Positions 19,747 to 27,144 of a stretch of 49,842 bases of DNA are shown piece after piece. Under the pieces are notes generated by a model. It saw nothing but the letters and a program-made list of their open reading frames with translations, searched no databases and was not told the DNA's origin. Origin of the DNA: Desulfotignum sp. GTDB lineage: Bacteria > Desulfobacterota > Desulfobacteria > Desulfobacterales > Desulfobacteraceae. Within the stretch, counting starts at the first letter, position 1, and each line of letters opens with the position of its first letter. The position numbers and the translations under genes were made by a program. Location: positions 1-49,842 of the forward strand of contig JAGYOW010000022.1 of the NCBI GenBank assembly GCA_018399285.1. The letters are read 5' to 3'.

Positions 19747-20534
19747 TCAGGTAAAATTTGTGCTGAAAAACCGGTTGGTATTGTTGAAATATAGTAGCCA
19801 GGTCTTCGGGGTCTGGTTCCGGACCCGGGCCAGGGTGAGTCCGGCACGGATGCCACAAAAGCCGGCTCATTGCGGCGGACTTTATTTTTCTGGGGGGCCG
19901 GGGTCAGATAAGGCGCATCGGTTTCAATGAGAATCCGGTCCTCCGGAATCAACGGCGCCAGTTCCCGGAGCAGCCGGCCCCGCTTCTGGATGGTCAGAAT
20001 TCCGGTGATACCGATGTGATACCCTAAGTCCAGGTATTGGAACATCTCTTTGCGGGTGCCGGAAAAACAGTGGACCACCCCTTTTCTGGAGGCCGGACCC
20101 TCGGATTTGACAATCTCATAAAACCGGCCCATGGAATCGCGTTCATGAAAAATCAACGGCAGGTCCAGTTCTCCGGCAATGGCCAGCTGGGCTTTGAGGC
20201 AGGCTTCCTGATCTTTTTGAGGGGAAAACATGCGGTTGAAATCCAGTCCGGTTTCCCCCCAGGCCTTGACACAGTCGTTTTCTTTTGCCAGGCAAATCAG
20301 ACCATCCAGGATGTCCGGGGCACAGTGGGCCGCATCATGGGGATGAATCCCCACGGCGGTAATGACATTGTCATATCGGGCGGCAATCTCTATGGCTTTT
20401 AGTGCCATATCCGCATTCACCCCGGCAATGGTCATGGCAAGGACCCCGGCGTTGCGGGCCCGTTCAAACACGGCATCCATGTCCTGTTCAAAACAGGGAT
20501 CATCAATATGGCAGTGAGAGTCAAATAATATCAT
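19747..20534 (-). pseudogene. TatD-family metal-dependent hydrolase/DNase, frameshifted at the 3' end
   Basis: The TIM-barrel hydrolase motifs are clear: DSHCHIDDPCF, WGETGLDFNRMF, PLIFHERDSMGRF, GVVHCFSGTRKEM and ILIETDAPYLTPAPQ, covering the metal ligands. The start at 20534 has an AGGAG site. After NEPAFVASV (about 19860) two shifts are needed to reach the normal tail EDLATI plus FNNTNRFFSTNFT, ending at 19747. About 262 residues are expected. TatD proteins are 3'-5' DNases or related hydrolases. The damage belongs to the same block as the convergent VWA gene. Confidence 0.83.
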
Positions 20535-20562
20535 CACAGGTCTCCTTATGGCTTTAAATACA

Positions 20563-20611
20563 AAGCCTTCACTGTTTGGAAGAAGCCGGGTTACGGGTCC
20601 AGTGAAGGCTT
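20563..20611. repeat. Perfect 12-bp inverted repeat in the tatD-ftsE divergent region
   Basis: AAGCCTTCACTG at 20563-20574 and CAGTGAAGGCTT at 20600-20611 are perfect complements with a 25-base loop. The element is about 30 bases upstream of the tatD start, in its leader, and about 30 bases before the ftsE -35 box. It could be a leader hairpin or a regulator site. Confidence 0.6.
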
Positions 20612-20641
20612 GGGTGTAAGAAAAACTGTTTTCAGCACTCC

Positions 20642-20670
20642 TTGACACAACCCGTATATATCAGTAAATT
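20642..20670 (+). promoter_or_regulatory. Sigma70-type promoter of the ftsE operon
   Basis: TTGACA (20642-20647), a 17-base spacer and TAAATT (20665-20670) precede ftsE by about 65 bases and drive the plus strand. The -35 box is perfect, the -10 box matches four of six. Confidence 0.5.
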
Positions 20671-20735
20671 CGGCCTCAGTCAATCAAAGGGACGTGGGGG
20701 TGTGTCAATTCAAACGCGGATGGATTGGAAAGATC

Positions 20736-21443
20736 ATGAACCTGGACACGGGAAAAAACGCCATTATCCGGCTGTTCAATGTCACCAAACACTATGGGGG
20801 CAAACCGGCATTGCACAATGTGTCCCTGGACATTGAGCCCGGTGAGTTCGTGTTTATCTCCGGACCCTCCGGTGCCGGGAAATCCACGCTGCTCAAAGTG
20901 CTGTACCTGGCAGAAACCGTGTCTGACGGGCAGATTCTCATCGATGGCATGAATCTTTCCAGAATATCGCCGGCCCGGCTGCCTTTTTTGCGGCGGCGGT
21001 TCGGCATGGTGTTTCAGGATTTCAAACTGATCCCCACACTGACAGTGTTTGACAATGTGGCGTTAGCCCTGGAGGTGGCCGGAAAAAATCCGTCGTTTAT
21101 CAGAAAAAAAGTCAGGCATGTGCTCAGGATCACGGGTATGGAAAAAAAAGCCCATATGCTGCCGCCCACCCTGTCCGGAGGCGAGCAGCAGCGGGTGGCC
21201 GTGGCCCGGGCCGTGGCCGGAGACCCGGATATCATTCTGGCGGATGAGCCAACGGGCAGCCTGGATCAGGTGTCTGCCCGGCGGGTGCTGGAGATCCTTT
21301 TGGCATACCACAAAAAAGGGGGCACGATTCTGGTGGCCAGCCATCATCTTCAGCAACTGCAGACCGTGGTGACGGGCCGAAGCATTGTGCTGGAAAAAGG
21401 CCGGCTGATATCCGCCACCCGCCTGGAGCCATACGCCACATGA
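20736..21443 (+). CDS. ftsE: Cell-division ABC transporter ATPase FtsE
   Basis: A 235-residue ABC ATPase. It has Walker A GPSGAGKST, the Q-loop VFQDFKLIP, the signature LSGGEQQRVAVARAV and Walker B IILADEPTGSLD. FtsE with FtsX controls peptidoglycan hydrolysis at the division site rather than transporting a substrate. The start at 20736 follows GGAAAG; an upstream in-frame ATG at 20694 lacks a site. FtsX follows 13 to 22 bases later, then an EnvC-like protein, which supports the assignment. Confidence 0.94.
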   Translation: MNLDTGKNAIIRLFNVTKHYGGKPALHNVSLDIEPGEFVFISGPSGAGKSTLLKVLYLAETVSDGQILIDGMNLSRISPARLPFLRRRFGMVFQDFKLIPTLTVFDNVALALEVAGKNPSFIRKKVRHVLRITGMEKKAHMLPPTLSGGEQQRVAVARAVAGDPDIILADEPTGSLDQVSARRVLEILLAYHKKGGTILVASHHLQQLQTVVTGRSIVLEKGRLISATRLEPYAT

Positions 21444-21465
21444 AGCAAAAGGGACCGTGTATGTC

Positions 21466-22341
21466 ATGATCCGTTATTTTCAAAAAGCTTTGGCAGATAT
21501 CCGGTCCAACCGGTTTTTAAATCTGATCACCATGGTGACGATTTCGTTGTCCATTCTGATGGTCTCTTTGTGTCTGCTGTTTTTTGAAAACCTGGACCGG
21601 ATCATGGACGGCTGGAACCAGGAAGGCCGGGCCATGGTGTATCTGGTACCTGAATTTTCCACTCAGATGCGCCCGGAGCTGGCATCGGCCATCACACATA
21701 TGGACGGGGTTGTTCAAGTCACATTTGTTTCAAAAGACCAGGCCCTGGCGCGTTTGAAAAACCAGATGGCCGGGTCCACCCGATTTCTGGATACGCTGGA
21801 AAAAAATCCGTTGCCCCATGCGTTTGAAATTCAAATACAGACCCGGGAAGGGTTTGAATCCGTGGCCGCCGTTGTCCGGCAGATCGAGTCCCTGGATCTG
21901 GTGGAGAGCGTGGAATACAACCAAAAGTGGCTGGCCCGGATGCTTGATTTGTTTCAATTGTTCCGGCTGATCGGGTATGTCGTGTGTGCGCTGTTTTTAC
22001 TGATCGCCTTTTTTATCACTGCCAGCACGGTGCGGCTGGTGTTTCATTCCCGGCAGTCGGAAGTGGAGATCATGCGGCTGGTGGGAGCGACGGACCGGTT
22101 TATCAAAATGCCGTTTTATGTGACCGGGCTGATACAGGGAGCCGTGGGCGGCATTCTGGGGTTGATGATACTTTTTGCGGCCTATCTGGCCGCATGTTCG
22201 GGCATTTCCCAAAGCATGGGGAATCTGTTTCATCTGGATGTCCGGTTTCTGTCTGTGACGGCCATGGGGGGAGTCTGGGTTGTCAGTACATTTTTAGGAT
22301 GGTTCGGGTGTTATCTTTCCTTAAGACAACTGTTAAAATAA
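21466..22341 (+). CDS. ftsX: Cell-division protein FtsX
   Basis: A 291-residue FtsX-type membrane protein: N-terminal cytoplasmic tail with KALADIRSNRFLNLITM, a first helix, a large extracytoplasmic loop (about residues 50-170), then three further helices, with the family motif VRLVFHSRQSEVEIMRLVGA before the third. It transmits ATP hydrolysis by FtsE to a periplasmic activator, here presumably the EnvC-like protein. GTG at 21457 in the same frame is an alternative start, closer to the AAGGGA site. Confidence 0.92.
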   Translation: MIRYFQKALADIRSNRFLNLITMVTISLSILMVSLCLLFFENLDRIMDGWNQEGRAMVYLVPEFSTQMRPELASAITHMDGVVQVTFVSKDQALARLKNQMAGSTRFLDTLEKNPLPHAFEIQIQTREGFESVAAVVRQIESLDLVESVEYNQKWLARMLDLFQLFRLIGYVVCALFLLIAFFITASTVRLVFHSRQSEVEIMRLVGATDRFIKMPFYVTGLIQGAVGGILGLMILFAAYLAACSGISQSMGNLFHLDVRFLSVTAMGGVWVVSTFLGWFGCYLSLRQLLK

Positions 22342-23474
22342 TTCTGGTGTCAGGCGGTCTGATATGCGGCCTGCCGGCCTGGCTGCCGGCAAACACGGTG
22401 GATTCTCTGACACAGGAAAAGCAAACCATTGAAACCCGCATGCACGGGGAAGAATCCCGGGTTCGTGAGTTCTCCCAAAAGGAAACCCGATTGATCCAGG
22501 ATCTGGATGCAATTGATTACCGTCTGAATCAGGCCCGAATCCGGGTGAAGAGGCTGTCATCCCGGATCAGTGAACTGGAAAAAAACATGGCGGCCCTTCA
22601 GGCGGAGCGGCAGGACCTGTCCCGCCGGATCGATGACCGTCGGACATATGCTCAAAATCGTCTGGCCGCGCTTTACCGGATGCATACGGCAGGTCGCCTG
22701 AACATGATGACACCGCCTGCCACGGTGTTTGATTTTCTGGTGAACCGCCGGGCCATGGAACAGGTGGTGTCCGCGGATTATGACATCATTGGCAATTTGA
22801 ACAAGGACCTGTCTCAGATAAAGGCACTTGAAGCCCAGATGACTGAACAGAAAGCCGCCATGGACAAGCTTGAGCATGATCTGGCCCAGGAGATCCAGAT
22901 CATGACCCGGACGTCTGAAAAAAAACAAACCATACTGCATGCCGTCCAGAATCAGAAAAAAATGGCTCATGCGGCCCTGGCATCCTTGAAAGAATCAGCA
23001 GATGCCCTGGACCGGGAGATTGCCGGTTTTGAAAAACACAGAAAGTCCGACCGGGATATGATGGTGTTTTCCCGCCAGAAAGGCCGCCTGATGCCGCCGG
23101 TGGCGGGAAAAATCATCTCCCGGTTCGGTATCACACAGTCCGGTGATTACAAATCCTTCACTTTTCAGAGCGGAATTGATATAAGAGCAGAACAGGGTGA
23201 ACCGGTCCGGTCCGTTTTCAGGGGCAATGTCATCTTTGCTGAATGGCTGAAAGGGTATGGCAATATGGTTATCATCAACCATGGAGAAAATTATTATACC
23301 CTGTATGCCCATCTACAGGAAATGTTCAAGAAAAAAGGAGATTCCGTGGATGCCGGTGAAGTGATCGCCACCTTGGGTGATACCGGATCTCTGAAAGGCG
23401 TTTGTCTTCATTTTGAGCTCAGGCATCATGGCAAACCGGTAGATCCCTTGAAATGGTTAAAAAAAGGAGCATAA
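22299..23474 (+). CDS. EnvC-like murein hydrolase activator (coiled coil plus degenerate M23/LytM domain)
   Basis: A 391-residue exported protein. A signal sequence (residues 1-30) is followed by a long coiled coil of about 200 residues rich in Lys, Glu, Gln and Arg, then a C-terminal LytM fold: GKIISRFG, FQSGIDIRAEQGEPVRSV, NMVIINHGENYYTLYAHL and LHFELRHHGKPVDPLKWL. In active M23 peptidases the first ligand is His in HxGxD and the last pair is HxH; here they read QSGID and CLH, so two zinc ligands are replaced. As in E. coli EnvC, it is therefore probably an activator of amidases. The start at 22299 overlaps ftsX by 43 bases; a GTG at 22308 is possible. Confidence 0.88.
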   Translation: MVRVLSFLKTTVKIILVSGGLICGLPAWLPANTVDSLTQEKQTIETRMHGEESRVREFSQKETRLIQDLDAIDYRLNQARIRVKRLSSRISELEKNMAALQAERQDLSRRIDDRRTYAQNRLAALYRMHTAGRLNMMTPPATVFDFLVNRRAMEQVVSADYDIIGNLNKDLSQIKALEAQMTEQKAAMDKLEHDLAQEIQIMTRTSEKKQTILHAVQNQKKMAHAALASLKESADALDREIAGFEKHRKSDRDMMVFSRQKGRLMPPVAGKIISRFGITQSGDYKSFTFQSGIDIRAEQGEPVRSVFRGNVIFAEWLKGYGNMVIINHGENYYTLYAHLQEMFKKKGDSVDAGEVIATLGDTGSLKGVCLHFELRHHGKPVDPLKWLKKGA

Positions 23475-23482
23475 AAAAAGTC

Positions 23483-24817
23483 ATGACAATTCGATGTTTA
23501 TCCTTTCCAAAATGTCTCGGAACCTTATTGTTCCTGGGGCTGATATGTCTTTTTGTCCCACCGGCCCATGCCGAGTCTGATCCCCCTTATGAATCATTGA
23601 AACTGTTTGTGGCGGTTCTCGAAGAGCTGGAAAGAAATTATGTGGAGGACGTGGATGCAGATACCCTGATACACAACGCCATCAAAGGGATGGTGGAGAA
23701 CTTGGATCCCCATTCCAGCTTTATGCCGCCCCAGGCGTTTGAAGATCTTCAGGATGATACCAAAGGGGAGTTTTCAGGGATCGGTATTGTGATTACGCTC
23801 CAAGACGGCATTTTAACGGTGGTGTCTCCCATTGAAGGGACCCCGGCCTATGATGCCGGGATTTATGCCGGAGATATCATTGTCAAGATCGATGGCGAAT
23901 CCACCAAAGGCATGGCATTGTGGGAAGCAGTGAACCGGATGCGCGGTCCCCGGCATGAAGAAGTTATGATTACCATTATCCGGGAGGATGAACCTGCCCC
24001 CCTGGAATTTTCTTTGAAACGGGATCTGATTCCCATGACCAGCGTCCGGTCGGCCGTACTGACTCCAGGATACGGATATGTCCGGGTGACCAATTTTCGG
24101 ATGAACACCCATGAAGAGATGGGCCGACAGCTGGAAGCACTTGAAGCAGAAGCCGCTCCTTTGAAAGGGCTTGTGATCGACCTGCGGGACAATCCCGGAG
24201 GACTGCTGGACCAGGCCATCAAGATGGCGGATTTCTTTTTAAATGCCGGGACGATTGTTTCCATCAAGGGTCGGGATCAGAAAGACAACCAGGACTATCA
24301 GGCCCATCCGGACCGATTTGATAAAGATTACCCCATTGTCGTTCTGATCAACGGCGGGTCTGCCTCAGCATCGGAAATCGTGGCCGGTGCATTGCAGGAT
24401 CATGCCCGGGCATTGATTCTGGGAACTCCGTCTTTTGGGAAAGGGTCGGTCCAGACGGTTCGTCCTCTGAAGGATGGATATGGGTTGAAATATACCATTG
24501 CCAGATATTATACACCCAGCGGCCGGTCCATTCAGGCCAAAGGCATTCAGCCGGATGTCGAGGTGGAATCCGGGGTTCTGGAAAAAACACGGAAAAAATC
24601 TTCTGCGTTCGACCGGATGATAAAGGAAAAAGATCTGCCGCACAGCCTGATGCCCGAAGAAGATGCGGAAGAGCCGTCTTCGGAAGAAGTCCCGGATGTG
24701 TCTGAACAACAGCGTCAGATCAAGGAATCAGCCGAGCTACTTCAGGATGTACAGGTGAAACGGGCCCTTGATATTCTGATCAGTTACGGGGTTTTCAGTA
24801 ATCTCAATGACAAGTAA
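23483..24817 (+). CDS. Carboxy-terminal processing protease CtpA/Prc family (S41)
   Basis: A 444-residue periplasmic serine protease. The signal peptide ends in VPPAHA. A PDZ domain (GEFSGIGIVITLQDGILTVV to about residue 190) is followed by the S41 domain with LVIDLRDNPGGLLDQAI, the catalytic Ser in NGGSASASEIVAGAL and the catalytic Lys in GTPSFGKGSVQ. Such proteases trim cell-wall enzymes and lipoproteins. The start at 23483 lacks a close ribosome site; 23453 is in frame but would overlap the upstream gene and lengthen the signal sequence. The acidic tail (EEDAEEPSSEEVPD) is variable in the family. Confidence 0.93.
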   Translation: MTIRCLSFPKCLGTLLFLGLICLFVPPAHAESDPPYESLKLFVAVLEELERNYVEDVDADTLIHNAIKGMVENLDPHSSFMPPQAFEDLQDDTKGEFSGIGIVITLQDGILTVVSPIEGTPAYDAGIYAGDIIVKIDGESTKGMALWEAVNRMRGPRHEEVMITIIREDEPAPLEFSLKRDLIPMTSVRSAVLTPGYGYVRVTNFRMNTHEEMGRQLEALEAEAAPLKGLVIDLRDNPGGLLDQAIKMADFFLNAGTIVSIKGRDQKDNQDYQAHPDRFDKDYPIVVLINGGSASASEIVAGALQDHARALILGTPSFGKGSVQTVRPLKDGYGLKYTIARYYTPSGRSIQAKGIQPDVEVESGVLEKTRKKSSAFDRMIKEKDLPHSLMPEEDAEEPSSEEVPDVSEQQRQIKESAELLQDVQVKRALDILISYGVFSNLNDK

Positions 24818-25939
24818 AAAAACGCCTTCCCGGAAAACGGCGGGTGGCAAAAAAAAAGCAACTGCCAAAAAACCGGTGGCCAAAAAACCAACCGGGAAAA
24901 AAAAATCAACAGCGCCCCGACGTAAAAGCGGCAAAAAACCACAAACCGATCTGACGTCTCAATTAGAAAAGATCCGGGGATCCAGCGGTGGTATTGGTGG
25001 CGGTGTGTCTGTTGAGCTATGGTGGCGGATCTGCGTGAAGTTATGGCTTCAAATCTTGCCCGAAATGCAGCAGCGAATCGCTTGTGTCACAACACGAAAG
25101 AAACAGATATCCCCCAAAAACACCGTTTCAAAAGCCGCTGGCAAAGTGGTCAAAGGGCCCCGGATGCGGATCGTATCACACCTGTTCCGGGCTGATGGAA
25201 AAAAACGGCCATCGGTCCTCTGAAGTGTTTGAGAAACTGTGCCTCCCCAGAACCGGATCAGATTTACCGTCCGGTTTCCAGAAAGTAATGACGGTCTGGC
25301 CGTGAAATCGCCCTGATTATCGGTAGTATCGGATATGATCGGGAGGCGGCCCTGTATGCGCTGGAACCCGATATGGACTCGATTACTTCCTGGTCTCCCA
25401 TAGCCGGGCCATTGCAGGAATACTCAGAAGAGGAAAAAGGGGCGCTTGATCATACTGCATCTGCCCATGGAACCGGTCCAGTATCCGGATGTGAATCCCG
25501 GGCGGGGCCTTGCTTACAGCATGTCAGGATATGCTCATTGCGCAACTGGAAAAACATCGTGTGCCCGGGGCATCGGGTCAGCAACACCATATGGGCTCCC
25601 GGCTGACCGCCGAAGCCAACCAGATGTATCAGGTATTTACCATTCTGAAGAAAAGAAAGAAATATTGCTGTTGATTCCATGACCACCCGATCACAATGCC
25701 GGGCAGCGACACTGCTTCAGATACGCTTCAGTGAACGGGATGTGTTTTTAGACAATATTCAGGAACAAGCCTATATTACCGGCCAGTTTGCCCAGTTGAA
25801 AAAAATTGCCCGGAAACATGGCAGTGCCATCGGTATTGGTCATCCCTATCCCGCCACCCTGAAAACCCTGAAAGCTGAACTGCAAAATCAAAGGGGAATT
25901 TAAATTGTGCTATACCAAGCTAGCCGGATGATGAAATGA
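24807..25939 (+). pseudogene. Divergent polysaccharide deacetylase (DUF610/YibQ), frameshifted
   Basis: The gene overlaps ctpA by 11 bases. The first 55 residues are extremely Lys-rich (repeated KKPxxKK-type units), followed by what was probably a membrane anchor near 25000, where the frame starts to break. Later pieces in alternating frames read ILHLPMEPVQYPDVNPG, MGSRLTA, YQVFTILKK, VDSMTTRSQC, RDVFLDNIQEQAYITGQFAQ and GSAIGIGHPYPATLKTLKAE, which match the family in order. The place after envC and ctpA is its usual one. Substrate is unknown, presumably a cell-wall glycan. About 370 residues were intended. Confidence 0.78.
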
Positions 25940-25967
25940 TTCCGGCTGATCGACAAGGAAGAAACCA

Positions 25968-26458
25968 ATGACGCAGATCTGGAAACAGCATGAATCTGCT
26001 ACATTTGCCGGTCATCGATCAAACCATTGTGGGCCATATGGGCATTGAATTTACTGAACCGGTCCGGATTTTATCTGTGCATCCCATGCCCGTGGATCAC
26101 CGAACCATCAACCCATGGGGTTCCTGCATGGCGGCGCGTCCGTAGTGCTGGCTGAAACCCTGGGCGCGTGGCATCGTATCTGGCCCTGGACTCGGACCAT
26201 TATTCCGTGGGACTTCAGATCACCGCCAACCATCTCTCAAGCAGGTGCCGCAAAGGAAAAGTAATCGGCACGGTCCGGCCGGTACACCTGGGCTACCATG
26301 TCTGGGATATCACCATTGAAAATGAGGCGGGAGAATCGGTGTGTGTCCGGCTACACCATGGCGGTGATGCCGGTACAGCAGACAGCTGGATTCCGCCAGG
26401 CAAACGCCCTTTCGTCGCCCGATATCCAGATCCTGATGCAACACCTACCGCCTTCTAG
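25968..26458 (+). pseudogene. Hotdog-fold acyl-CoA thioesterase (PaaI/MenI type), frameshifted
   Basis: The start at 25968 has an AAGGAAG site. In-order pieces in different frames read LPVIDQTIVGHMGIEFTEP, MPVDHRTINPWG, the active-site region LHGGASVVLAETLGAW, YSVGLQITANHLSSR, VIGTVRPVHLGYHVWDITI and finally RLHHGG or, one frame over, LTMAVMPV-like sequence. These match the 140-residue MenI/YdiI thioesterases that hydrolyse acyl-CoA. At least three frame changes are needed. It precedes a TetR regulator and an acyl-CoA synthetase, suggesting fatty- or aromatic-acid metabolism. Confidence 0.75.
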
Positions 26459-26538
26459 TAAATCAAGGCTTGACAGATCCATATTTTGTAAATAAGCCTT
26501 ATACTTTTTGGTGGAAACGTTTAAAAAGGGCAGGCATT

Positions 26539-27144
26539 ATGAAAACACCCGCCAGACCAGATCCACCGGGAAAAATAAAGATCATGACCGCGTTTTCCCG
26601 TCTCATGGAAACCAAGGATTTCCAGTCCATTACCACAGCGGAAATCGCCGGCAATGCCGGGGTGACCGAAGGGTTGATCTATAAATATTTCACGGACAAA
26701 AAAGACCTGCTTCATCAGGTGCTGCATCAGCATTTCGCCGCGTTTCAGGCCGGGATAGAGGCCGGTATCCAGGAGAAACAGAGCTGTATCGAGAAGCTGG
26801 AAGCTATTATTTTTGCCAGCCTGGACAGCTATGCCCGCAACCGGGTACTGGCCCGGATTCTGCTGCTGGAAGTGCGCAATTCCCTGTCCTATTTTGAGTC
26901 CGGGGCCTATGCCATGGTGAAAATATATGCAAGAACCATTCTGGATATCATCCGGGAAGGCATGGAAACAGGGGAACTTCGGCCGGACATGGATCCTTTT
27001 TTGTTGCAAAAGGTCATTCTCGGGGCCATTGAGCACACCTGCCTCAAACAGGTGATCTTTGACAAAAAAATGGATGTGACCGCCGCTGCCGGCGGCATTG
27101 TGGACATTATATTCAACGGAGTGAAACATCATGGATGTCATTGA
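26539..27144 (+). CDS. TetR/AcrR-family transcriptional regulator
   Basis: A 201-residue one-component regulator. The N-terminal helix-turn-helix is clear: FQSITTAEIAGNAGVTEGLIYKYF followed by TDKKDLLHQVL. The C-terminal part is a helical ligand domain of unknown specificity. The ATG at 26539 is chosen over upstream alternatives because it gives the normal N-terminus. The gene overlaps the acyl-CoA synthetase gene by 14 bases, so it most likely controls that enzyme and itself, sensing an acyl-CoA or related ligand. Confidence 0.88.
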   Translation: MKTPARPDPPGKIKIMTAFSRLMETKDFQSITTAEIAGNAGVTEGLIYKYFTDKKDLLHQVLHQHFAAFQAGIEAGIQEKQSCIEKLEAIIFASLDSYARNRVLARILLLEVRNSLSYFESGAYAMVKIYARTILDIIREGMETGELRPDMDPFLLQKVILGAIEHTCLKQVIFDKKMDVTAAAGGIVDIIFNGVKHHGCH

